From contig NZ_LMAH01000002.1 in the NCBI RefSeq assembly GCF_001507335.1, positions 310,001-374,000 of the forward strand: 64,000 bases of DNA, given 5' to 3'. The stretch comes from Chryseobacterium sp. JAH. GTDB taxonomy: Bacteria; Bacteroidota; Bacteroidia; Flavobacteriales; Weeksellaceae. The translations under genes and the position numbers were made by a program. Positions 55,461 through 64,000 of the stretch are shown piece after piece; the first letter of the stretch is position 1; each line of letters begins with the position of its first letter. The notes under the pieces were generated by a model, which did no database searches, was not told where the DNA came from, and saw only the letters and a list, made by a program, of their open reading frames with translations.

Positions 55461-55475
55461 AAAGTCGCCATTACT
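55446..55475 (-). terminator. Hairpin downstream of the GEVED/Fn3 gene
   Basis: AGTAATGACGACT / AGTCGCCATTACT (one wobble, loop AAAA) lies 24 nt beyond the gene's stop. A long T run is missing, so this is a weaker terminator candidate. Confidence 0.5.
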
Positions 55476-55498
55476 AAATTTGATATGTAATTAAATAA

Positions 55499-58120
55499 TT
55501 ATTTTTTAATCGCCTTCAAAGTTTGCTTGGAACCGTCATTCATCGTAAGAACCACTAAATACATTCCTGCATTTAATTCGCGCAGCTGAAGATCAGAGCT
55601 TGGTTTCTCGAATGTTTTAACAACTCTACCTGCGATATCTACTACTGAAATTGATCTAACATTTTTCACATCTGAGATGTTTAAAACATCAGTAAATGGA
55701 TTAGGATATGCCTTTATGTTATTTTTAGTTAAAGTATTCTCTACTGTAGATAAAGCAGACTGCGTAACTAAGAAATTATCAACAAAGAAATCAATATCCG
55801 CTGAATCATCTATTGTGCCTTCGGTAGCGAAAATCGCAAATTTCATTTGGTTAGTTCCGCCCGATACAGTATATGTAAACTGAGTAGAGGTATTCGAGAT
55901 AACTGTAGATGAATTCCATGTCTGAATAACCGTCCAGGTTGCTCCATTGTTATTTGACATTAAAACTTGTATCACATCGTCTGATCCCAAAGTTGACGCA
56001 TTGGTTGTATTCCACTCTGTCATTCCATAATCAAATTTCAAGTCATAAGATGCTCCTGACAAATTGAAAGTCGGTGATAATAACCAACCAGTTTTACTAT
56101 CAGAATACAAATTAATTTTAGCTGCTCCGGTTGAACCATTATTAAGAAATCCGTCTTCAACCCAGTACTCAGTATTACCTGTTGATCCGCCAGTTGCAGA
56201 ACCTCCTGATGCCTGCCCCCAACAAGAAGCGGCAATGCTTGTGAAGTCATTTGTATAATTTGGAGTAATCGCTGCACATGCGGTTGTAAAGCTTCTTACA
56301 GAACAAGAATTTGAGATAACACCTGCGCCATAAGCATTAATAGTATAAAAATACTCAGTACTATTAGCTAACGGAACAGTAAAAGTATATGAAGTCACAT
56401 TTCCTACATCAATGTTATTAAGAACATTCGAACCTCCTGATGTAGTTCCTACTGTAATTCTATACCCTGTAGCTCCAGCCATAGTTGTCCAATTGATCGT
56501 AGGAGTTACAGGCATATTGATAAGGCCATCTGCAGGGCTCGTGACAACCGGACAGAAAGATTCAGTTGTGAAAGTAGCAACTGAAGACCAGGCACTTTTA
56601 TCTGTAGAAGTACATACTGATCGTACCCATACATAGTATGTAGTAGACGCCAATAGTGATGCGAGATTTACAGTGGCACTGCTAGCAGATCCTGTAGCAA
56701 CCGTTGTTGCAGATGGAACCGTATTGCTTGTTGATCGATAATATTCATATCCAATAGATGGTACCGGAGTTGGAGCAGCCCATGATACTGTAGCAGTAAA
56801 TGCAGTAACTGCTGTCACTGATAATGCATTTGGCTCAGCACAAGAAGGATTAACTTCAACAAGAATATCATCAACATATAAGTTATACATATTAGCATCT
56901 GAATACACATTAAATCCAAAATAATACACACCACTGGTAGCTGGAGTCAATGCATAAAAATCAGTTACTGGAGTTTGTACATCAATAATATTGGTATAAT
57001 CATGTAAAACTGTAGTCTGTGCAGCCGGAGTTGCGTCAGTACCGTAGGTAACTTTCATTTTTTCAGAGTAGCTAGCACTATTGTTACCATATTTATATTT
57101 GATTCTATAAGTAGTTCCACCAACTAAATTGATCCCTTGCGTGAAAAACCATGCGTTGGCCGGGTTTTGAGAATCGTAATAATAGGTTAATGTTTTGTTG
57201 GTAAAACCATTTCCTGGATCGTCACTGATTACCCAATTATTAGCAGATCCACCATTTGTAGCAAGCGTACATATTGGCATTGCAGGAGCTGTCGCATTTT
57301 CAAAATCTAAGAAATAAGGAATAGTTGCCGTAGCACAAGCAGTGACAAAACAAGTATTTACCCAAACACTTGCATCAGTAGTAGTACATTTTGCTCTCAC
57401 CCAAACACAGTAGTTGCTACCTGGTGCCAATTGGTTTATTGTAGCACTAGTTGTAGTAGAATTAAGATTTGGTACTGTTGTAGCTGTAGGAACAACTCCT
57501 GTATTACTGTAAAAGATATCGTATCCTAAGCTTGGCAAGGTAGCAGGTGCAGTCCATGCAAGATTAATAGTGCTTGTTGTAATATTGGAAACTACCAAAG
57601 CCGATGGAGCAATACATGTTGGAGGTGCAGTCACAATAAGTTTATAGTCGTGTGCTTCACCGTAACCACCTACATCACATGGTATAGGATCAATATTCCA
57701 TCGGTCGGCAACTCTAACCCTGTAAGTTCCTGGTGTAGCCGAAGCAGGTAATGTTACAGTCCCATTGGTTGTCGTTGTACTACCGCTAGAGCCGGAACCA
57801 AGTAATTCAGTAGTTTCATCAAAGGTACCATCATTATTAAAATCTGCCCAAATTTTCACATACTGACTGGAATAATTATGAGTTACAGAAAATGAATAGG
57901 TAATTGTGGGCGACAATGTAATCGTGTGTGTTGCATAGTAATCTCCATAGGTTCCAACGGAGCATCCCGTATCTAGATGACTAAATCCCGCAGTGGAGAT
58001 TGTGAAATCATCTATTTGATCACCACCGTCACATCCACTTGGATAATTCGGAGTACAATAAGTTTGCGCACTTAACCTGATCATTGTCAGGAAAAGTACC
58101 AAAAAATAAGCTTTTTTCAT
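55499..58120 (-). CDS. GEVED and fibronectin type III multi-domain secreted protein with T9SS type A sorting domain
   Basis: 873 aa with a signal peptide (YFLVLFLTMIRLSAQ). A GEVED domain (about 25-165; DQIDDFTISTAGF, WADFNNDGTFDE, YRVRVADRWN) is followed by Fn3 domains (about 170-255, 425-515, 520-605; the SNYCVWVRAKC and STTYYVWVRSVC cores are alike), two jelly-roll/MAM-like regions with YKYGNNSASYSEKM and WLLSPTFNLSGASYDLKFDYG, and a sorting domain (KAYPNPFTDVLNI to LKAIKK). A surface or matrix protein of unknown ligand. On the minus strand TTG, 20 nt, TACTTTTA lies upstream (one mismatch to the -7 consensus). Confidence 0.88.
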   Translation of the reverse strand: MKKAYFLVLFLTMIRLSAQTYCTPNYPSGCDGGDQIDDFTISTAGFSHLDTGCSVGTYGDYYATHTITLSPTITYSFSVTHNYSSQYVKIWADFNNDGTFDETTELLGSGSSGSTTTTNGTVTLPASATPGTYRVRVADRWNIDPIPCDVGGYGEAHDYKLIVTAPPTCIAPSALVVSNITTSTINLAWTAPATLPSLGYDIFYSNTGVVPTATTVPNLNSTTTSATINQLAPGSNYCVWVRAKCTTTDASVWVNTCFVTACATATIPYFLDFENATAPAMPICTLATNGGSANNWVISDDPGNGFTNKTLTYYYDSQNPANAWFFTQGINLVGGTTYRIKYKYGNNSASYSEKMKVTYGTDATPAAQTTVLHDYTNIIDVQTPVTDFYALTPATSGVYYFGFNVYSDANMYNLYVDDILVEVNPSCAEPNALSVTAVTAFTATVSWAAPTPVPSIGYEYYRSTSNTVPSATTVATGSASSATVNLASLLASTTYYVWVRSVCTSTDKSAWSSVATFTTESFCPVVTSPADGLINMPVTPTINWTTMAGATGYRITVGTTSGGSNVLNNIDVGNVTSYTFTVPLANSTEYFYTINAYGAGVISNSCSVRSFTTACAAITPNYTNDFTSIAASCWGQASGGSATGGSTGNTEYWVEDGFLNNGSTGAAKINLYSDSKTGWLLSPTFNLSGASYDLKFDYGMTEWNTTNASTLGSDDVIQVLMSNNNGATWTVIQTWNSSTVISNTSTQFTYTVSGGTNQMKFAIFATEGTIDDSADIDFFVDNFLVTQSALSTVENTLTKNNIKAYPNPFTDVLNISDVKNVRSISVVDIAGRVVKTFEKPSSDLQLRELNAGMYLVVLTMNDGSKQTLKAIKK

Positions 58121-58374
58121 TTAATATCTATTTTAACTATTATTAAATAAAAGTAAATATTTTTTTTACGATTGACAACACTAAAAACGTTTTATTACGC
58201 AAAACATAAACTATTTTAAGATATTAACACATTTCTTATAACAATTAATTCACTCAACGTTCACAGACACTATCTATTCCAGAAAATGTTTATTGTTTTT
58301 TTTAATTGTAACCTATAAACACCGTAAGTAATCATTAAATGAAACAAAAAAATCATCAATTTGTGATTAGGTGA

Positions 58375-58403
58375 AAGAAAAAAGACAGTCAAACTGACTG
58401 TCT
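58375..58403 (-). terminator. Terminator after dnaE
   Basis: The stem AGACAGTCA / TGACTGTCT, loop AAC, is followed on the minus strand by TTTTTTC. It is about 85 nt beyond the dnaE stop. The rest of 58121-58374 holds only the upstream region of the GEVED gene. Confidence 0.7.
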
Positions 58404-58488
58404 CTCATAAATTTTATATAGAAATAGTGTTTCCTATCTTTCTTGTCAAAAGTAAAACACTCAAAAATATGGGGTATAAAAATGAAAC

Positions 58489-61400
58489 TTAGTTTAAATA
58501 AAACTCATATTTATTCAACAGTTGAATCTCTTTAATTAAATCACCATTTAAATCAACAGAATATCTCATAGACTGCAGTTCCATATCAGAATTTTCATCA
58601 GAATTTTTAATTAAAACTTTAAATTTTTGATTTCCTTTATTCTGATCGAGAACATTTCTAAAAAATTCCAGATCTTCTCTTCTAAAATCCATCACATCCA
58701 TCACCAATGAAATACTTTTTGCATACTTTTCAAATGCTTCCTGTAGCTCAATAACATCAACTACATTCACGAAGACACGTCCATCTTTCACTTGAGCAAA
58801 TTTTATCTTTAATATAACAAAACGCTGAACTTCTAACTTTTCTTTCAATCTCATATAATCTCGGTCTCCTAATCTGAAAGAATAGGAACCGGAGTAATCT
58901 TCCACAGTTAAGAATGCTACTTTTTCACCACTTTTAAAACCGTCCTTTACTACATATTCCGTTATCAATCCCGCAACGGTATATTCTTTTCCACCACCAC
59001 CGTTTTCTCTTTCCTTCTGCAGCGTTTTCCAATCTTTCTTTTTTTCTTCAAACAATTCTGCAGGCTTGTTTGCAAAAGCCTGTTCCTTATATGCATCAAC
59101 TTCATCAAGATTCAAAAATCCAAAATTGCCTTTTGGTTCAGCTTTTTTGACGGTTTCTTCGATAATTTCTTCTTCACCTGCAGCGATATCATCAGAAATA
59201 ATTTCTGCAATATCTACTGCTTCATCTTTATCATCAGCTTCTAAAATCGGAACCACATCATCGATTACCGCTTTTACCTCATCTTCTTTTTCTAAAACGG
59301 CTTTTTTCGAAAGTTTACCCTGCATAAACTGGTAATGATATTTAAATTCATCCAACGGATGTGCAGAAAGATAAAATCCTATGATTTCTTTTTCTTTATT
59401 TAATTTATGCATGTTTGGCCATTCCGGACAGGGTAGTAATTTGGGTTGCTCAATCTGAACTTCCTCTGCAAAATCTGCAAAAAGAGAATTCTCCATCTCA
59501 TTTTTACTTTCCTGAAAACTCTGTCCGTACCTGATCAGTCGTTCCAAATTTGTTTTGCCTGTCATATCAATATCAAAATACTGACCTCTGTGATAAGCAG
59601 TAAATCCATCAAAAGCACCGGCTAAAACCAAACTTTCCGCTACCCTCTTATTCATTTGTGATGGCAGAATCCTTTCAAAGAAATCATAAATATTTTTAAA
59701 TCTTCCGTTGGCTCTCTCTTTGGTAATTCCTTCACTTGGCCCTTCCCCAATTCCTTTAATTGCTCCCAAACCAAAGCGAATTTGACCTTTTTCATTTACA
59801 GAAAACTTATATTGAGATTCATTGACGTCAGGTCCTAAAACATCTACACCAATACTTTTGCAGTCTTCCATAAACATAGTAATAGAATCTGTATTGTTGA
59901 TGTTGTTACTCATCACGCTCGCCATATATTCTGCTGGATAATTAGCTTTTAAATATGCCGTTTGGTAGGCAATTAGTGCATAGCAGGTGGAGTGAGATTT
60001 GTTGAAAGCATACTCTGCAAAGGCTTTCCAGTCATTCCATATTTTTTCTAAAGGGCCTTCATCCAAATTATTTTTTCTTCCGCCTTCAATAAACTTCGGA
60101 TACATTTTGTTCAGGACTTCAATTTGCTTTTTACCCATCGCCTTTCTCAAAGTATCTGCCTCACCTTTTGTAAAATTGGCTAATTTTTGAGACAAAAGCA
60201 TTACCTGCTCCTGATAAACAGTGATCCCATAGGTTTCTTTTAAATACTCCTCAGTTTCAGGTAAATCATAAATAATTTCTTCAATTCCGTGCTTTCTGTT
60301 GATAAAGTTTGGAATATATTTAATCGGTCCCGGACGATACAAAGCGTTCATGGCAATCAAATCAGCAAAAACGGTTGGTTTCAGCTCACGCATATACTTC
60401 TGCATTCCCGGACTTTCATACTGGAAAATCCCGACCGTACGACCTTCTTTAAATAACTGATAGGTTTTACTGTCGTCCAGAGGAATCATATCGGGATCAA
60501 TATCTACATTATGTCTCTGTTTTACTAATTTTAAAGCATCTTTAATAATCGTTAACGTCCGCAGACCCAGGAAGTCCATTTTCAGAAGCCCTGCGCTTTC
60601 TGCAACCGAGTTGTCAAACTGAGAAACCAAGATATCCGCATCTTTTGCCGCAATCGTTACCGGAACCAAATTACTTACATCTTCGGGTGTAATAATGACT
60701 CCACACGCGTGAATTCCTGTATTTCTGATACAGCCTTCCATCTTTTTGGCACTTGCAAGAACACCGTGGCGCGCATCATCTGGTGTATTGAGAACGTACT
60801 TCATCTCGTCAACAAGCTGCTGCTCTTCAGGTTTCAGCTTATCATATTTAGCTAACGCTTTGGCAATATTCATTCCCGGACTTGGCGGAATCAACTTTGC
60901 AATATTATTCGTATCGGGAATTGGCAAGTCTAAAACCCTTCCGGCATCTTTAATCGCCGATTTTCCTCCCAAAACTGAGTAAGTAATAATCTGCGCTACC
61001 TGATTCTTACCATACTTCTCAACTACCCACTTGATAATCTTATCACGACCTTCATCATCAAAATCAATATCAATATCGGGCATTGAAATCCTTTCAGGAT
61101 TTAGGAATCTCTCAAAAAGCAAATCGTATTTAATGGGGTCAACGTTGGTAATCCCTGTACAGTAGGCAACTACAGAACCTGCAGCAGAACCACGACCGGG
61201 ACCAACCCAAACTCCCATGTTCCTTGCTTCGTTACAAAAATCCTGCACAATCAAAAAGTACCCTGGGTAACCTGTATTGGCTACGACCTCCAGCTCAAAA
61301 TCAAGACGCTCTTTAATTTCATCGGTGATTCCTGTTTCCACATAGCGCTTTCTTGCTCCTTCGTAAGTTAAATGCGTCAAGTACGCCATCTCACCACGTT

Positions 61401-63159
61401 TTCCTCCATCAACTTCATCTTCTGCATGAAGAAACTCTTCAGGAATATCAAATTTAGGCAAGAGAACATCTCTCTTTAAAGTATAAGGACTGAATTTTGC
61501 CGTAAACTCCTCGTAAGCATCAAATGCATCAGGGTAATTCAGAAAAGTCTCTTTGATTTCATGGGCATTTTTGATGTAATATTCTCCGCCCGCTAAACCC
61601 CTTCTCTTTCCGAAGCCTTTTCCAACAGGTGTTGTAAGCTTTTCGCCATCTTTGATACAGCTTACAATATCCTGAATATTGGAATCGTCTTTTTCTGTAT
61701 AGTACGTTTGATTCTGCGCTAAAAGTTTAACACCATATTTATCTGCAAAGTGTAATAAAACATCATTCAAATGCTCTTCCTCTGGCAGTTTATGATTTTG
61801 AATCTGTACATAAAAATCATCTTCAAAAGTTTCTTTCCACCACTTAAAAAGCTCCTCCCCTTTTTGTTCACCCGTATTTAAGATCGCATCAGGTACATCT
61901 CCATTAATACCCGATGTCAAAGCAATTAATCCTTCTTTATATTCAGCAATCAATTCACGGCTAATCCTTGGAACTCCAAAATAGAATCCTTTCAAGAAAC
62001 CTATACTTGACAGTTTTGCTAAATTTTTATATCCGTTGAAATCTTTCGCCAATAAAACAACCTGCGTCCTTCTATCAGGATCATCTTTAGTAAATTGTTT
62101 CTGTTCGTAACGGTCTGAAATGTAAAATTCACAACCAACGACAGGAATTAAAGGCTCAGAAATAGGTTCAGTTTCATTGAACTCAGTTTTATTTTCTTCA
62201 GCTTCCTGCTTTTTGGCTAAATATTCTTTATGTTTTTTTGAACGGTCCGAGTTGGCAGACTCTACAGCAGAAACGAATTTAAAAGCACCCATCATATTTC
62301 CCAAATCGACCATTCCTACGGCAGGAAAATTCTCTTCGGTGGCCTTTTTTATTAAATCGTTTATGCTCGATGTCGCAGTCAATGTTGAAAAAACACTTTT
62401 ATTATCGAAATTGAAATATCTACCTAAATCAATATCATCAATACTCCCTACATCAGATTGTTTTTTCTTATTATTAAAATCTGCAACCTGTCTTCTGATA
62501 ACAATATCGAAAGGTTTTATAGGATTCGGATGAAGCGTTTTAAAATATGCCAACTGATCTTCTGAAGTTTTCAAAACCTCAGAAGGAATAATTCCGATAC
62601 GCATCATTTCGAAGAAAACCTGAGCCGTTGCATTTACGTCAGCTGCAGCATTATGTGCTTCGTCAAACTTGTGACCGTATAATTTTTCATACAACTCTTC
62701 AAGTTTCGGAGATTTGTATCTTCCGCCTCTCCCCCCGCCAAGCTGACAGTAATCTGTTCCCAGAATCATGGTATCAGCTTTTGGCTTTTCCTGAAGGTTA
62801 TCCTGAATATTTTTTCTGAAAAATTCTGCTCCGACAATATTGTAATCGAACTCCACATTGTGTCCAGAAACAACTCTTACTCTTTCTAAAACTTGGGCAA
62901 ATTCATTTAAAATCTCCTCCAGATCACGACCTTCTTCATTGGCAATTTTTGTTGTAATACCGTGAATTCTTGCGGCATTAAATGGTATGTCGTAACCTTC
63001 CGGTTTAATTATATAATCCTGGTTTTCAATTAACTGCCCGTTATCATCATGCAACTGCCATGCAATCTGAACCATTCTCGGCCAGTTGTCTGAATCTGAA
63101 AGCGGTGCATTGAAATTTTTTGGTAAACCTGTCGTTTCTGTGTCAAAAACTAAATACAT
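58489..63159 (-). CDS. dnaE: DNA polymerase III alpha subunit with fused N-terminal exonuclease domain
   Basis: 1556 aa, against about 1160 for E. coli DnaE. Residues 1-185 form a DEDDh (DnaQ/epsilon-like) 3'-5' exonuclease: DTETTGLP (Asp6, Glu8), GHNVEFDYN (Asp near 104), DEAHNAAADVNA (His near 164, Asp near 169). A PHP domain follows (about 240-500), but its expected metal ligands look replaced: NFDNKSVFS where H-x-H is usual, MVDLGNM for T-D-H-G-N-M, and NQTYY where N-D-x-H-Y is usual. The polymerase core is intact, with GRGSAAGSVVAYC and PDIDIDFDD (about 693-701). The C-terminal part has SLFADF (beta-clamp-type motif), an acidic linker (about 1280-1370) and an OB domain. The replicative polymerase; proofreading may be supplied by the fused domain. 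Confidence 0.95.
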   Translation of the reverse strand: MYLVFDTETTGLPKNFNAPLSDSDNWPRMVQIAWQLHDDNGQLIENQDYIIKPEGYDIPFNAARIHGITTKIANEEGRDLEEILNEFAQVLERVRVVSGHNVEFDYNIVGAEFFRKNIQDNLQEKPKADTMILGTDYCQLGGGRGGRYKSPKLEELYEKLYGHKFDEAHNAAADVNATAQVFFEMMRIGIIPSEVLKTSEDQLAYFKTLHPNPIKPFDIVIRRQVADFNNKKKQSDVGSIDDIDLGRYFNFDNKSVFSTLTATSSINDLIKKATEENFPAVGMVDLGNMMGAFKFVSAVESANSDRSKKHKEYLAKKQEAEENKTEFNETEPISEPLIPVVGCEFYISDRYEQKQFTKDDPDRRTQVVLLAKDFNGYKNLAKLSSIGFLKGFYFGVPRISRELIAEYKEGLIALTSGINGDVPDAILNTGEQKGEELFKWWKETFEDDFYVQIQNHKLPEEEHLNDVLLHFADKYGVKLLAQNQTYYTEKDDSNIQDIVSCIKDGEKLTTPVGKGFGKRRGLAGGEYYIKNAHEIKETFLNYPDAFDAYEEFTAKFSPYTLKRDVLLPKFDIPEEFLHAEDEVDGGKRGEMAYLTHLTYEGARKRYVETGITDEIKERLDFELEVVANTGYPGYFLIVQDFCNEARNMGVWVGPGRGSAAGSVVAYCTGITNVDPIKYDLLFERFLNPERISMPDIDIDFDDEGRDKIIKWVVEKYGKNQVAQIITYSVLGGKSAIKDAGRVLDLPIPDTNNIAKLIPPSPGMNIAKALAKYDKLKPEEQQLVDEMKYVLNTPDDARHGVLASAKKMEGCIRNTGIHACGVIITPEDVSNLVPVTIAAKDADILVSQFDNSVAESAGLLKMDFLGLRTLTIIKDALKLVKQRHNVDIDPDMIPLDDSKTYQLFKEGRTVGIFQYESPGMQKYMRELKPTVFADLIAMNALYRPGPIKYIPNFINRKHGIEEIIYDLPETEEYLKETYGITVYQEQVMLLSQKLANFTKGEADTLRKAMGKKQIEVLNKMYPKFIEGGRKNNLDEGPLEKIWNDWKAFAEYAFNKSHSTCYALIAYQTAYLKANYPAEYMASVMSNNINNTDSITMFMEDCKSIGVDVLGPDVNESQYKFSVNEKGQIRFGLGAIKGIGEGPSEGITKERANGRFKNIYDFFERILPSQMNKRVAESLVLAGAFDGFTAYHRGQYFDIDMTGKTNLERLIRYGQSFQESKNEMENSLFADFAEEVQIEQPKLLPCPEWPNMHKLNKEKEIIGFYLSAHPLDEFKYHYQFMQGKLSKKAVLEKEDEVKAVIDDVVPILEADDKDEAVDIAEIISDDIAAGEEEIIEETVKKAEPKGNFGFLNLDEVDAYKEQAFANKPAELFEEKKKDWKTLQKERENGGGGKEYTVAGLITEYVVKDGFKSGEKVAFLTVEDYSGSYSFRLGDRDYMRLKEKLEVQRFVILKIKFAQVKDGRVFVNVVDVIELQEAFEKYAKSISLVMDVMDFRREDLEFFRNVLDQNKGNQKFKVLIKNSDENSDMELQSMRYSVDLNGDLIKEIQLLNKYEFYLN

Positions 63160-63357
63160 AAATTCTGTCTGACTTTTAATTAAAAAAAGAATGTAAAGTT
63201 AGTTTAAATTTTGCTCTTTATCATAATTTCAGGCTTGGGAATCTGTTGAGATATTCTAAAAAAAAATACAAAATTTAATATGTTAGCACACATACGTTTT
63301 GAGCTATTTACTTTATTCACATTGGTTTCATTTAAAGTTTTTACGCAAAAAACAATT

Positions 63358-63379
63358 TTACCTATCAATTGTTAGGTAA
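63358..63379 (+). promoter_or_regulatory. 22-bp near-perfect palindrome, candidate operator
   Basis: Half-sites TTACCTA and TAGGTAA flank a central CAATTG, with one mismatched pair (10 of 11 pairs match). It lies 41-62 nt upstream of the E1 start and just ahead of the -7 element, where a repressor or activator dimer would act. No regulator gene is nearby to name. Confidence 0.55.
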
Positions 63380-63405
63380 TTATTTTCAAAAATCCAAAAT
63401 ATGTT

Positions 63406-63413
63406 TATCTTTG
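63406..63413 (+). promoter_or_regulatory. -7 promoter element of the E1 gene
   Basis: TATCTTTG matches TAnnTTTG, only 6 nt before the ATG, predicting a leaderless or nearly leaderless transcript. No TTG lies at the usual distance, so the promoter may need help from a factor bound at the adjacent palindrome. Confidence 0.5.
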
Positions 63414-63419
63414 CTTTCT

Positions 63420-64000
63420 ATGGAAAATACACTTCACGAAAAAGTTTCACAGGATATTTTACTTAAAGCTTACAACCACATGATGCTTGCCAAAGCAATG
63501 GCAGATATCTATGAGGAGAACAGAAATGTTTGCAAATATGTACACAGTACTTCGAGAGGCCATGAAGCAATTCAGTTGGCAACAGCTTATCAGTTGAAAA
63601 AAGAAGACTGGGTTTCTCCTTATTACAGAGATGAAAGTATTTTGTTGGGAATTGGTTTCGAGCCTTATCAGCTGATGCTTCAGTTGTTAGCAAAAGCTGA
63701 CGATCCTTTTTCGGGTGGAAGATCATATTATTCTCACCCTTCGAGCAGAAACGAAAATATGCCGAAGATGATCCACCAGAGTTCAGCAACAGGAATGCAG
63801 ACGATTCCTACGACAGGAGTTGCTCAGGGAATCAAATATATTGAAGATTTTGAATTAGAAAAATTTGAAAACAATCCTGTTGTCATCTGTAGTTTGGGAG
63901 ACAATTCTGTAACGGAAGGTGAAGTGAGTGAGGCGTTTCAGTTTGCGGCTTTGCACCAACTTCCCATCATTTTCTTAGTTCAGGATAATGAATGGGGAAT
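63420..64000 (+). CDS. 2-oxoacid dehydrogenase E1 component (alpha part visible; partial at the right edge)
   Basis: 193 codons are visible, from MENTLHEKVSQDILLKA. Thiamine-diphosphate-dependent E1 of the pyruvate / branched-chain 2-oxoacid type: HSTSRGHEAIQLA, WVSPYYRDESILLG, then SLGDNSVTEGEVSEAFQFAALHQLPIIFLVQDNEWG, where G-D-N and Q-D-N take the places of the usual G-D-G and N-N pair in the cofactor motif. In Flavobacteriia the alpha and beta parts are often fused into one protein of roughly 670-690 aa, but the beta part lies outside the window. Substrate class is undecided; branched-chain 2-oxoacid is my preference. Divergent from dnaE across 260 bp. Confidence 0.85.
   Translation, partial: MENTLHEKVSQDILLKAYNHMMLAKAMADIYEENRNVCKYVHSTSRGHEAIQLATAYQLKKEDWVSPYYRDESILLGIGFEPYQLMLQLLAKADDPFSGGRSYYSHPSSRNENMPKMIHQSSATGMQTIPTTGVAQGIKYIEDFELEKFENNPVVICSLGDNSVTEGEVSEAFQFAALHQLPIIFLVQDNEWG

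Noticed and set aside
62628-62819. 63-aa plus-strand frame inside dnaE
   Set aside because: Antisense to the exonuclease domain of DnaE, which has all its catalytic residues.
1-64000. Search for tRNA, rRNA, tmRNA, phage or transposase genes
   Set aside because: No cloverleaf-like sequence, recombinase or structural phage gene was recognised by eye; a tRNAscan-type search would be needed to exclude short RNAs fully.

Overview
This is a chromosomal window from a Bacteroidota member, class Flavobacteriia, most likely Chryseobacterium or a close relative. The evidence is low G+C DNA, Flavobacteriia-type promoters (TTG then TAnnTTTG, about 19 nt apart), six large secreted proteins with type IX secretion (T9SS) sorting domains, a glycosylasparaginase of the Elizabethkingia type, and proteins such as DUF3098 and TIGR02757 that are typical of the phylum. 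Genus is inferred from recalled sequence features, not from a search. No tRNA, rRNA, prophage, transposase or CRISPR array was seen.

Layout. 1-3.7 kb: the 5' part of a PBP4-type D-Ala-D-Ala carboxypeptidase, then priA. 3.7-11.5 kb: a minus-strand glycan-catabolism group of GH20 hexosaminidase, glycosylasparaginase, CutC, GH2 beta-mannosidase and an AEC permease. Together these could strip the core of N-linked glycans down to free sugars. 11.5-15 kb: a DUF4197 protein, and the two subunits of a 3-oxoacid CoA-transferase separated by an outer-membrane-barrel-like gene on the opposite strand. 15-18 kb: rplS with a promoter and a possible leader, an alpha/beta hydrolase and an EamA transporter. 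18-23 kb: a secreted M36 protease and rpsA. 23-28 kb: ftsX, DUF3098, uppP, truB and rluF in one direction, with rsmA divergent. 28-37 kb: three tandem paralogous choice-of-anchor L adhesin-like T9SS proteins (787, 1201 and 786 aa in order of transcription). 37-44 kb: housekeeping genes (DUF1003-like, TIGR02757, rnz, rdgB, a CPBP protease, an MFS transporter, prfC). 44-48 kb: a secreted reprolysin-type metalloprotease and a DUF4349 protein. 48-52 kb: acyl-CoA dehydrogenase and a divergent long-chain acyl-CoA ligase, a fatty-acid oxidation pair. 52-55 kb: a coiled-coil protein of the zinc-ribbon family, Nif3, a potassium channel and a 53-aa membrane microprotein. 55-64 kb: a GEVED/Fn3 T9SS protein, dnaE, and the start of a 2-oxoacid dehydrogenase E1 gene.

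No single undescribed multi-gene system stands out. The signals most worth follow-up are these. DnaE carries a fused N-terminal DEDDh exonuclease while its PHP domain appears to have lost metal ligands. A family of REP-like palindromic intergenic repeats occurs three times, once with a 21-bp perfect stem. The 'zinc ribbon' protein paired with Nif3 has lost all four expected cysteines. CutC sits inside an N-glycan degradation group. A near-perfect 22-bp operator-like palindrome lies in front of the E1 gene. A 53-aa membrane microprotein follows a potassium channel.
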